Origin: Undaria pinnatifida
Taxonomy: Eukaryota; Sar; Phaeophyceae; Laminariales; Alariaceae
Reading direction: 5' to 3'
NCBI GenBank assembly: GCA_012845835.1
Contig: JABAKD010000035.1
Coordinates: 186,001-250,000 of the forward strand
DNA: 64,000 nt
The notes beneath the pieces are model-generated. The model worked only from the letters and a program-made list of their open reading frames with translations, did no database searches and had not been told where the DNA came from. A program made the position numbers and the translations under genes. Below are positions 10,700 through 20,647 of the stretch, piece by piece (the stretch's first letter is position 1; the number at the start of each line of letters is the position of its first letter).

Positions 10700-11930
10700 A
10701 TAAGGCGAGAAAAGGGGGTGAGATGATAATATTACGGGGGGGCGGAGTAATCAGGACCTACTCTAAACACGAAAACATACATAAATCCCAATCTGTATTA
10801 ACCATAGTGGGTTCTGACTAGTATTCATATGTTCTCCCTACGTGCTCCCGTAATAGGATGTTGGCAACAATTAAAATAATGTTGTGGTGGAAAGAAAAAA
10901 GAAACCGTAAAACACGGAAAAGTGAGTGAGTGTTGCTCGTATTTTGGTGAATTTTGCTGGGTTGAAGTTGTACTGACCAACCCAACCCAACAAAAGATAT
11001 TGAGGGATGTGGGTAAGCAAGGCCATTTTGGTCGTATTCAGCTAAGTTACTGTCGGTTGACTTGGCCTTGGGTTATTATGCAATTCATCGATTTTGATAC
11101 TATTATTACTAGAGAAACATGTTCCTACCCGAACAAAGTAAGTGTCCCGCAAACATCATATTCGCACAGATGAGACAGGCCAGGGGTAGTACAAACAGAG
11201 GATAACGCGGGAACAGAGGGCGGGGGGGTACCGAAATAGGCACGTGGCAAATTTTAAGTTTTCCCGTCTGCACCGTCGTCTTCGTCGGCACTGTATCAGC
11301 CTTCCGTGAATGTAGCCGTCTAGTCCGAAACGACAAAAATATGTTACGGTCGGATACTACCGCACTATTACGTATGCATGTCAATTTTCGAAAAAAAAAA
11401 ATCAAATGTATATACCCCGTGCATGAAATTCCGTAGTCGATAGGGACCGACCGAGGGGACAAAATATATAATAATATCCTTGCAGCTTCTGAACAAGGGG
11501 CAAGGCAGGCGTAGGTACCCCTGACATCATTAATGCATACAGATACAAATACATACATACCTGGTAGGTATAACGGGCACATATTATTGCTGAAAGAGAA
11601 CATAGGTAATCCTAGGAAATTGCTGGTACCACTATTGCACACATCGGACCCATACATCCCCATTCATGATCTACGTCTTTCAGGGCAGAAAGATTGCTGG
11701 TCTACATAATTTGCATGGCGTACACATCATGTTGCTGGGTTAGAGCCGGATGATGTAAATTACCTAGCACATATTTTCTGGGTTGGATATGTACTACACA
11801 GATTCTGCGCAAATTACCATGGCGACAAATATAGGGTCTACAGTGGATGATCTAGATCGTGATCTGTACGATGCGTGCACATTTGGTACTACCACTGCCA
11901 AAACCACTACTTCGAACCCGACCCCTTGAC
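10700..11930. other. intergenic or intronic stretch, nothing recognised
   Basis: AT-rich, with scattered GGTACC-type palindromic words and no recognisable domain. If the minus-strand exons on either side belong together, this is intron. Confidence 0.35.
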
Positions 11931-11939
11931 GGCACTCAC

Positions 11940-12048
11940 CAAGCGGGACAAGTAGTCCTCTTCAAAGTCCAACATATCCTTGTCCTCCTCAAGAAGACGC
12001 TTCATCTTTGCGTCTGACACTCCAGCGGCCAGCGCGTTCCCAGCAGAA
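11940..12048 (-). CDS. predicted internal exon of a minus-strand host gene
   Basis: The minus strand has acceptor GTGCCGGTTACAG, then a 109-nt exon encoding SAGNALAAGVSDAKMKRLLE and EDKDMLDFEEDYLSRL, then the donor G|GTGAGT. The exon starts in phase with one leftover base (T) and ends on a complete codon. The upstream candidate exon (14172-14339) ends with two leftover bases, AA, so the junction codon is AAT and the frame stays open. The peptide is acidic and helical with a coiled-coil feel. No family is recognised. This phase match and the two good donors are the best evidence for a real spliced host gene in the window. Confidence 0.55.
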
Positions 12049-12712
12049 CTGTAACCGGCACAAACACGAAAATATAAAAAATAACCAAAAACCACAACGA
12101 ACCAATTATGAGTTACATAAGGTATACCTAAACCCGGGTACACCTTTGAGGTCGTACCTCAAGCTACTACGGAGATCCATTGCGAGTGGGACGAAATATA
12201 AAACAAAAAATGGGAAAGGGGGGGTGCTTTTATTTTCTAGTTTGTACCCTTGAAAATAATGTTGCCCGGTCCACACCCTACAGAGGCCCAAATGAATACA
12301 ACCGTTACACAGGAGATCTGGACTCAAAGTCACTGTCCCCTTTTGTGGTACTTCATTTTAACCAATACTCGTGGTCTCCGAACAAGGTGATGGTGTGAAC
12401 CCCTGTTATCATCATGCTGGGGGCAGTCGCCTTATCAGGGCGGATAGTCTAGTACCGTAATGGGTTTGGTAGTGTGAAGGCCATATTTTTAAAATGTGTC
12501 GTCTGTGCAAATGTGGAGGCCTCAACCGCCCCCAATAAGACAGTAGACCGCTCTATCGAGGGATCAGCCGTGAGTAAGGTGGTCACTGCCGTTCTGCGGG
12601 GTTCAGTCGTTCCAGGTTTTTTTACCATCTTATTTAGGGATACTGGCTTATCAGCACTGCCTTATTCGGCACCACTACTGTACCAGCAAGGTACATCCGA
12701 AATCGAAACAGT

Positions 12713-12976
12713 TTAGGTAAGGGACGGAGGTGGTACTTAAAGTTAGGTAACGTTTAGCTAAGTAACTGAGTCATACCTGTACCTGGGTATTTGTCGACGG
12801 GTTCACCCGATGCCCGGGTGAATAGCGAGCGGCGTACCACATTTAGGTAAGCGACGAAGGTCGTAGCTAAAGCTGGTAAAACTAAGCGAAGTAGGTCGCA
12901 ACTGAGCCATACCCATACCTGGATATTTTGTCGACGGGTACACCCGTGACCAGGGTACATTTCGGGCTGCGTACGT
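12713..12976 (+). repeat. two tandem copies of a ~130-bp unit
   Basis: The segments about 12713-12838 and 12844-12976 align: AGGTAAG(G/C)GACG(G/A)AGGT, then a TAAAGTTAGGTAA/TAAAGCTGGTAAA region, CATACC-ACCTGG, TATTTGTCGACGGGT/TATTTTGTCGACGGGT, CACCCG and GGGTGAAT/GGGTACAT. If the flanking exons belong to one gene, this lies in its long intron. Confidence 0.7.
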
Positions 12977-14171
12977 CAATAAATAGGCACCCATTACCGG
13001 GGATATTTTTTCTTAGTCCCCCGGTTCGGCTAGATTGATTTCATTATTTTGCTAAAGATCTGAAACCCATAAACCAATATTTCCACCACAGACCGTGCCC
13101 TACGACCTACCGAAACGTGCTCAATCGCAGACACTAAACTGACACTTAATTGGAACAGGGCGAAATACCCTGCGTTTCATATCCCACAACAGCTATTGAC
13201 AGCACTGGTTCTACCAAATCCAATACACGTTAGTTGTTTAAAAAATCGCAGCTATGCCTTTAGAAGGGGACATCACCTACACCGAGATACCCCTCCATCC
13301 CTCCAACTCGCAGTATTTTCAACGATCACTTTCCGTACAGGGTGGCTAAATCGGCAGTTAAAAGAGGGACGACAACGCCCACCTCCCCAACTTGTAGTCC
13401 GAAAGGGATAATACTTTTGCCCCGTCCTTCGCCACGATGCCGCTATTTAGCCCTGAAAATGCCCCCGATAATAAAAAAAAGTGTGTTTGGGATTTCCAAA
13501 TTGTGTTGGATACGAAAATATATTAATAGTACTGAAAGCGACAATGTCATAACCCGGGGTCAACCAACCCTTTAAAATAAAACGTTGGAAAATAAATATA
13601 AACGTAGAAACACATTTTCAAAACGTCATTTTTCAATGAATTATCGTGGCTTAGGTTGGCTTTGGATTGTGATTTTCGACGGTTTCAATACTCTTCCGAT
13701 GTTTTCGTACCCAACTCTTACCCAGCAAATTTTGTTAGCTCGCAAACACCCTAATGTGCATGCTCGGCATGGGCTGCGAGCTTCAGAGCGTCAGAATTGA
13801 AATTGAGGCAAGTTGGGGCAAGTGCGGGTACTTGCCGCTGGTCATGTTTTCCCTATACCCTTGACTGTCTGACAAAGCCAAAGGTACGCCCCCTTTGCCT
13901 ATTACTTTCAACGTGCACATATCTCATGTCTGCTCAAGACGAGATTCGGGACCGCTGTTACGTTCAATACAGTAAAGGCCCCGCTGTAGAGCTGGTTGAG
14001 AAGTGCCGCTTGTGCGCTATAGTGCCTGTGAAATCGCTTAGCATAGACGGGAACAACCGGGAGTGCCAGTATGCGGATGAGTGCGCGTTGCTGCTAAAAT
14101 GTCGGTGTTTTCGGCTGGTACATACCCGCCCAATAGAGGGGCTACTACTCTACATGGCATCAAAAACTCAC

Positions 14172-14339
14172 TTGACAGTTTCGGGTTGTTCGCCAAACTC
14201 TCCCCGCAGTGTCTCAACCACATCATTGCGACGAAGCTTGTCCCGCTGCCTTTCTAGCCTTCGCTGGCTTCTTGCGGCTCTTGCCCCCGCCCCAGCAACG
14301 CCATCCTCATCATAGGGCACGGTGGAAAGCCTCGGCGCC
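14172..14339 (-). CDS. predicted exon of a minus-strand host gene, basic/coiled
   Basis: The minus strand shows acceptor CTCAAACAG, then 168 nt encoding APRLSTVPYDEDGVAGAGAR, AARSQRRLERQRDKLRRNDV and VETLRGEFGEQPETV, then the donor AA|GTGAGT. The exon begins with one base completing an upstream codon, so another 5' exon must exist; I could not identify it. The Arg/Lys/Glu-rich middle is likely helical. Splicing to the exon at 11940-12048 keeps the frame (codon AA+T). No domain family is recognised. Confidence 0.5.
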
Positions 14340-14424
14340 CTGTTTGAGTATGTTTTTTTTTTCACAAAATTCATGGTCAGCTTCTGTTCCCCTCCATCCG
14401 GGTTATAAGGTATCAGTGCGCAGA

Positions 14425-14524
14425 ATGACTACGAACCAAAATCGCCCAGTTACATGTTTCGCCTATAATAGAGCCAAAAAACGAGATGCTTCGTATTGTC
14501 GCGAGCATCACCCATACACACAGG
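14425..14524 (+). CDS. possible first exon with Cys/His cluster (plus strand)
   Basis: A short frame begins MTTNQNRPVTCFAYNRAKKR and ends DASYCREHHPYTQ exactly at a consensus donor CAG|GTAAGT. The C-x13-C-x2-H-H spacing could bind metal, loosely like the small Cys/His repeats seen in some algal and algal-virus proteins. No downstream exon was found, and this lies close to the opposite-strand candidate gene. Low confidence. Confidence 0.22.
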
Positions 14525-14529
14525 TAAGT

Positions 14530-15480
14530 TCACAGCATACGTTTTTATCGTTTGCGTTGTACCAAGTGTAAGCGGGTACATGCAAATAGTACGGTAGGTA
14601 CTGCTGTATAAGAATGCTTAAAACATTGGGCACGGGGGGTTATAGTGTACAAGCGCAAGAATCGGAGCGCTTCGCGCGCCTAATTTTTTTTATTGAACTG
14701 CACCAATCGAAGACCGTACCAGGTAGAAGGTATCTACGGAGATAGTTGCATTTGTGACAGTATCAAATGGGGGAATGGCGGCTGACGTCCCAGACTCGCT
14801 GGAGTGGTAGCGGAAGTGCGGAAAGCGGAAGAGGTGGGGAAGGCGTGTCGCTCCAGCGAGCAGCATCAACAGCCTCTGTTGCCAGAGACCGTCGCTGTGA
14901 AATCAATGGCGACGTCAGCATATTATCCACGGAAACCGTAGCATTCGTGGCAGTATCAAAATAGGCGATACCGCTTTCGTCGCAGACTGGTTGAAGTGGT
15001 AGAGGAAGTACGGAAGGCGTGTCGCGTCTGCTTGCAGCATCTTATCCATAGCTTCTGGTGTTGCTGGTGACCTCTGAGAATTCGATGGGTACGTCAGCAA
15101 TTTTAAAACGGAAATCTCGGAAATACCTCAACTTTTTGGACGCCCGGGGGTTGGATGCGCCAGAAACTGACACATCTCCAACATTGATCTATCTATATTC
15201 TTGGTTGGCAAACGTAGCAAGACAAAGGCTTTCTGTTGTTTGACTGTCACTGAAGGCCTCTCTGACAATCAGTCCTGAAAAACACAGCAAACATGAAAGG
15301 GTACATATACCGGTATAGCCTCAACTGCCGGCCGACAATCGACAACTGCTACCTGGGGTACCAGGCAAGATGTGTGCCTTGCCCCGAGACGTGTATTACC
15401 TCAGCACCTGGTGGTAGAGGGTCGGAACCTAAATCGAGATCATCAATGATGCACACACGATGGTGGTAAAGCATACCACA
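14530..15480. other. non-coding stretch, nothing recognised
   Basis: Two diverged ~215-bp segments (about 14755-14950 and 14957-15110) share GCAGT/ACAGTATCAAA, CGCAGACT/CCCAGACT, GAGTGGTAG/GAAGTGGTAG and GACGTCAGCA/TACGTCAGCA, so this is a local tandem duplication. No coding sequence is supported. Confidence 0.4.
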
Positions 15481-15519
15481 ATGACAAAACCTATACAGCA
15501 CCTGGAACCTGGTACATAC

Positions 15520-16195
15520 ATACCACTATTAATAGGAATAAACCCCCAGCGAAGGCCCACAGTCGATAACTCCTACGCGTTGATCGTCCACCAAAGGGAA
15601 CGTCGGCACCTTTTCCTGGAGTTCGAACTCGATCCCCAACACTCAGATACATTTCGTATATCCCTGTTCGCAAACAACCTCTCTCTCCTGGCTTGTGTGG
15701 TGCGGGTCAGCTGTTACCCAGCAGTGGCAGGCAGATACCTCGAGGTAGCAGCAGCAGTACTCACTCACGTAAGAAACGACCCCTACCCACCCACCCACCG
15801 GCTAACCCGTCCACCCACCAAACAACCCAACGATCATGTGCCACAGGTGTACAGCAGTACGTACGGCAGTACGTACAGGAGAAACAGTTGTGGTATTTTG
15901 TCGGCGAACTGGAAGCGGATGTTATGCTGGTACGATTGATGTTTGTTGCTTCCTTGCTCCTTGCTGCCGAACACGGTTGTTTGTTGTGCGGCGGGTTTCT
16001 GCTGCTTCGAGAATCAAGTTTCGCTGAATTCTGTAAGCTGAATCTGCAACCACTCTAGCAATAAGTATGGTGAGACAACAGTCATTAAGCGTGATATGTA
16101 ACCCGGCGCGGCGGGACTGGGGGGTTCTCCCGAGGGGCAACTCGCCACGCGTGCCTCGTCCCCTGATTGGTTGAGGACGAGCGGGGGGGGGGCAA
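15520..16195 (+). repeat. dispersed repeat R1, copy 1
   Basis: It aligns with 26485-27150 over nearly its full length. Shared landmarks are AACTC/ACTTCTACGCGTT, CTCGATCCCCA-CACTCAGATACAT, a TGGTGCGGGTCAGCT block, the ACCC-rich stretch CTAACCCGTCCACCCACC, TTGCTTCCTTGCTCCTTGC, GAATTCTG, and a terminal CTGATTGG plus G-run. No conserved frame is evident. Its internal sequence near 16000-16035 shows what the YR retrotransposon insertion site looks like when empty. Confidence 0.75.
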
Positions 16196-16214
16196 TGATG
16201 GAGCCTCTCTGAGC

Positions 16215-16366
16215 TGCTGCTGCCGCTGTGGTCTTTTGTCGGCGACCTGGAAGCGGATGTCTTGTTGGTGTGGTTGTTGTGTCGTGTGTTGCTTCCGTGC
16301 TCCTTGCTGCTGAACCCTGTTGTTGTGAGGTGAGTTTCTGCTGTTTCGATAATCAAGTTGCCCCGA
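16215..16366 (+). repeat. dispersed repeat R1, partial copy (left part, split by the YR retrotransposon)
   Basis: Directly after copy 1, a third copy starts inside the unit (TGTGGTCTTTTGTCGGCGAC...), then GTGTGTTGCTTCCGTGCTCC and AATCAAGTTGCCCCGA. It stops at 16366-16368, where the YR retrotransposon begins. The missing continuation of the unit (ACGTTGAATCTACAACC) resumes at 24857 on the far side of the element. Confidence 0.8.
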
Positions 16367-16524
16367 GTAATATCGTCAACCAACTTCAGGTTCCCACGGT
16401 TGGCACAAAAGTTGGAACCATATGTTTGCTACCAATTACTAGGACTGTCTGTGAAGCGAGCTCACTCGTGTTATAGTCCCCGAAATCCTCGACGAGATAC
16501 CAGCGAGGAGCGGAAAAAGCTAAG
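16367..16524 (+). repeat. A1 split direct repeat of the YR retrotransposon
   Basis: It is near-identical to 24488-24646: GTAATATCGTCAACCAAC, GGTTCCCACGGTTGGCACAA, CTAGGACTGTCT-TGAAGCGA and GAGGAGCGGAAAAAG. Only a handful of substitutions separate the copies. The Gag-like ORF starts 13 bp after the repeat ends, so the repeat probably contains the promoter and leader. Confidence 0.9.
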
Positions 16525-16536
16525 AGGATAGACACG

Positions 16537-17318
16537 ATGCCCAGGACGCGCGCGTCGGCAGCGCCGGGCCGGGCGCCTACACCCGCTCCGACGCCCGCAC
16601 CTGGCCCTGCACCCGGGGCGTCTCCAGCGCTTTCGCCGATTTCGTCCGCTTCACCGCTGCCTCCCCCGAACCCGCGGCGCGACACGGCGGTGCGTGTGAC
16701 TCCGTGGACTCCGCTGGGCCAACTCCCGTGTTTCACGACGATTCTGGGGGCGCCCCCGACGCTAGACGTCACCAGGGTCTTCACTCCCGACAACATGAGT
16801 TGTGGGGAGGGATTCAGGCTGGAACTCGTCCTACGACTCGAACCGATCCTCACCAAGTTTGCGTCAATTCCGGGGTCGGATTTTTTTTTTTTTTGACGGT
16901 GTGCGAGGAGGCCGAGGAAAAGGCCCATAGCGCACGCGGGGTGGGGTCGGCTTCATTTCGTCGCAACGAGGCTAAGGTGATGGTGGTGGCCCATGTGGTG
17001 GACCTCCTGCGATACCACGGGGTTCTCCTCGTGTCGGATAACTGCGTGTTCTTGCACGGAGCGGTAGAGGAGGAGGCGGACCCGACGGCGCCTCCACCCA
17101 TGGCAGCAGCTGCGGCCCCGGAAAAAGGCCCGGCACAGAAGGAAAAGGGGCAGGCAGCCTGCAGTGGAGGGCTCTCCGGGGGAGAGGCCGCGGGGAATAT
17201 CAGCACACCGGAGCCCGTGGGGGACGATGGGAGCCAGGACGACCGCGACCTGGTGCACTTGGTTACGGCCCAAAGTCATGGTTCCGAGGTATGTCCTGTA
17301 CTTACAAGCCACTCGTAG
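16537..17318 (+). pseudogene. Gag-like ORF1 of the YR retrotransposon
   Basis: The ATG at 16537 follows the A1 repeat. The N-terminus is Pro/Ala-rich (MPRTRASAAPGRAPTPAPTP...), then DVTRVFTPDNMSCGEGFRLE. A run of sixteen T at about 16879-16894 shifts the frame; in the next frame the protein continues VCEEAEEKAHSARGVGSASF, MVVAHVVDLLRYHGVLLVSD and a low-complexity acidic tail. Position and composition fit a Gag/nucleocapsid protein. There is no zinc knuckle. Near the end, GAG|GTATGT is a strong splice donor (17289) at a codon boundary, discussed under the adjacent stretch. Confidence 0.55.
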
Positions 17319-17801
17319 AGCAGTAGGGGCGAGGCTGGTTTGCCTGACACTACACTTTTGAGTTAGTTCACAGGAAATTAGGGCGAGATGCACGGTTCGA
17401 ACCCATATTGATCGGGCAGCATGGAATGGACAAATTTTGTTGGTTTTGTTCGTTTATATGCATATCACTATACCTGTGAGTTGGTTCAGTGGAAGTTAGT
17501 GTGAGAATGCACGGTCCGAATCGATAGTTCTTGGACACAGGCTGGACTACCTTTAATGTGTTATCGGCATTATCATAGCAATACTATGATAACGATAATG
17601 TCGCTATACGTCATGTGTTCCTACTCTACGCCAGGGACCCTGCCATGTTCCGGTGGCCTCCGACTCGGGAGGGTTACCATTCTGTGGTCTCGGGAGGGTT
17701 ACCAGTCTGTGGTGACCTATCGGTCGAGCGTACGTAGCGGCCACGTCTATGAATAGTGGACTACTGTATCGCACGCCGCGCGTTCTGTTTCTCTCGCGAT
17801 T

Positions 17802-18350
17802 TGCTGAAGCCTACTCGCCAGGGATGACTCTTTTGGCTGGAGTCTAGCTTCGATATGGAATGGCAAGGATAGTCCTCTGCCAGCATGAAGCCCTCAACTT
17901 CTCGCACGTGTCCAACGCGTATGGTTGGGGTGCACAACGAACCTTTTATATGTCACGAATATTCACCGAATCGGAGCTCAAATAAGACCTATGTCATAGG
18001 GCTGTATAGTATGGTATTTCTTGACAGGATCACGGCGCAGTATGGTTGCAGCTATTTGCTGAAGCCTAATGGCCGGGGATGACTCCTTTGGCGGGGGTCT
18101 AACTCAGATATGGAACGGGAACCATATTCCTTGGTCAATATGAAGACATCAACTTCTCGCGCGTGTCCAACACGTATGGTTGGGGTGCACAACAAAACTT
18201 TTCAAATCTGGGCTACAGCAATATCAGGATATATCGTGGGTGATATATATGTGATGAGTCTTCACCGAATCTACTCAAATACGACCCACCTGTACATGAA
18301 GGTATGTCGCCACATGATCACGGTGCAGTATAGTTACAGCTGTATGATAT
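17802..18350 (+). repeat. two tandem copies of a ~260-bp unit
   Basis: The segments about 17802-18050 and 18060-18350 share GAAGCCTA, GGGATGACTC-TTTGGC, TCTAAC/TCTAGC-AGATATGGAA, TCAACTTCTCGC-CGTGTCC, CGTATGGTTGGGGTGCACAA, CTTCACCGAATC-type and GATCACGG-GCAGTAT sequence. Confidence 0.75.
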
Positions 18351-18614
18351 AGGCTGGTATATTCATATCAGGCTTGAATGTCCTCTATGGCAATTCACAA
18401 GTATTGGGTATGTATACCTGCATACCAGGTTTGAATCGCAACCGGGTGATGGATCTACCGGACATGCAGGGCTGCAGCTCGTCTACGCCCTTGCCTAGGT
18501 ACATAGTAAAGACGTGGTCCGGGTCGCACGATATTTATGAAGATTAAATATCGTTAATTCATTTCGAGTCGGACGATAATATTTATATATATAGTCATTC
18601 ATTTTGAATATTAA

Positions 18615-19780
18615 TTGATACAGTCTGGAGCTGCTAGAGGTACAGAGCTGCCATTTGGCGAATACGTTGAGGATAAGGGTTACAGGCGTGCCCGCGCCGC
18701 ACGACATTCTCGAGTTTCGCAGGCATCTCCGGCGTTGCCGGGGATACCCCCCAGCGTGACTGGTTTTTCTGGCGTTGCCAGCTATATGCAGCGCTGCTGT
18801 TTCAACGGTTGGTTTACGACGAGGTTGCGATATTCTATTTATTTCAAAGTTAATTTATTTTATTTTGATATTACTTTATACAGTCTGGCGTGGACAGCTA
18901 TATACAGCGCTGCTGTTTGGCGAGTACGCTGAGGATAAGGGCTACAGGCGTTGCCCGTGCCGCGCGATATTCTCGAGTTTCGCAGGCATCTCCGGCGTCG
19001 CCGAGATGCCCTCCAACGTGGCAAGGCTTTCTGGCGTTGCCAGCTACATGCAGCGCTGCTGTTTCGGCGGTTGGCTTACGACAAGCCTGCCACTGTCGCA
19101 CGATATATATATTTCAAAATTTCAAAATTATTTATATATTTTGAATATTTTCGTTACACCGTCTGGAGCTGCCAGAGGTACCCAGCGCTGCTGTTTGGCG
19201 AGTACGTTGAGGACGAGTGTTACAGGTGTTGCCCGTGTCGCACGATATTTTCGAGTTTCGCAGGCCTCTCCGGCGTCGCCGGGGATACCCTCCAGCGTGG
19301 CAAGGGTTCTGGCGCTGCCAGCTATATGCAGCGCTGCTGTTTCGGCGGTTGGCTTACGACGAGCCTGCCTCCGCCGCACGATATTTATTGAAATAAATAA
19401 ATAAATTTTGAATAATTGCTTTATACCGTCTGGAGCTGCTAGCGGTATACAGCGCGGCTGGTTGGCGAGTATGTTGAGGACAAGTGCTACAGGCGTTGCC
19501 CGTGCCGCACGATATTCTCGAGTTCGCAGGACTCTCCGGCGTCGCCGGGGATACCCTCCAGCGTGGCTGGTTGTTCTGGCGTTGCCACCTGTATGCAGCG
19601 CTGCTGTTTCGGCGCTCTGTTTCAACGAGACTGCCTCTACCGCAGGAGATTTATGTAAAATATAGATTTATTTATTTATTTGAATGTTACTCTATACCGC
19701 CTAGAGCTGCCAGCGGCATACAGCGCCGCTGTTTGGCGAGTACGTTCAGGTTAAGGGTTCCAGGCGCTGCCGGGTACACA
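18615..19780 (+). repeat. tandem array, ~268-bp unit, about 4.3 copies
   Basis: The unit starts with an AT-rich stretch ending TACAGTCTGGAGCTGC/TACCGTCTGGAGCTGC. It continues with CAGCGCTGCTGTTTGGCGAG, then GTTGCCCGTGCCGC, GATATTCTCGAGTTTCGCAG and CATCTCCGGCGTCGCC. It then has a second CAGCGCTGCTGTTTCGGCGG and returns to AT-rich DNA. Starts are near 18620, 18886, 19156, 19427 and 19697. Each unit thus holds two half-related modules around CAGCGCTG, giving an alternating GC-rich/AT-rich profile. Confidence 0.85.
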
Positions 19781-20647
19781 GTTAATACATATATAGTCTA
19801 TATATAAACATGCGGCAGGTCACGAGCCGGGTGGCAGCGAAGAATCCCCTCGGCTACTGAAGCTCAAAGACACGGGCCACGATTACCTATGAATTTACGA
19901 TACGTACGCACGGTACACGACTATCCTCGGGTTATCGAGGAATCCCCTCGGTCCCTGGTTCCAAGACACCGGGTATGTCACGTCAACTCATTGTGCCCTT
20001 CCTGGGCGACGCTTGCGTGACACTTGGCTCGCCAAGAGGCCTCGTGCATTTTACTTGATTGATTTAGGTATATACCAGATTCGTATTTACGTACTTACTT
20101 ATATATATATTTATTCTATTTTATTTATTTATTTATTTCCGATTATCAGAGACACTCCAGCGACTCTTCGCACCCTTTTGCTAGCTTACACGAGAACCCG
20201 AACGCAAAGTATTCTTAGGATGCGACCGGAGTCGCGTTGCAGTTGTCTTTGTACCCGTCAGGTTTTCTCGGCGGGTCCCTGGACGCAGCATCGCTTCGAC
20301 GTTTGCTTACAGCACACGCCTACAATTTACCCTTGCTGTGTATAGTTGACTGACCTTCCAGGCGCGGTGAACCTAGGTCCGTGCAATACGGCCAGCTCGC
20401 CCCTCCTATTGCCCCCGTCACGGGGCTCCCGCGTCCATGCACCGATGTCGCAATGCGCTGGGAAGCAGGTAGTAAGAGGGGCATAGCCCTGCTCGGAACG
20501 GGTCTGCTCGGGTCGGAGCAGGCCTGATGTCCTTCCCCCTCGCTGCCCTTGTGCCACACGGTACGCACACGTCCGACCCTCTGCCTCACTGTGCAATAGG
20601 TCGTGACTGATGCTTAGTTCGAAGGCCTCGACCACCGCCATCGGCAG

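Larger units (their letters stand above)
17290..20647 (+). other. 3.36-kb repeat-filled stretch between Gag and RT (candidate intron or later insertion)
   Basis: It contains no recognisable domain. It starts with the donor GAG|GTATGT in phase 0 at the end of the Gag-like ORF, and ends with a candidate acceptor GCCATCGGCAG|GTT, also phase 0, leading into the open RT frame. The inside is tandem arrays (17360-17540, 17802-18350, 18615-19780), then AT-rich and mixed sequence. It could be a spliced intron or inserted satellite DNA. The phase match is suggestive only. Confidence 0.4.

Noticed and set aside
16386-17393. Minus-strand ORFs opposite the Gag-like region
   Set aside because: Antisense of GC-rich Pro/Ala codons; no splice sites or domains.
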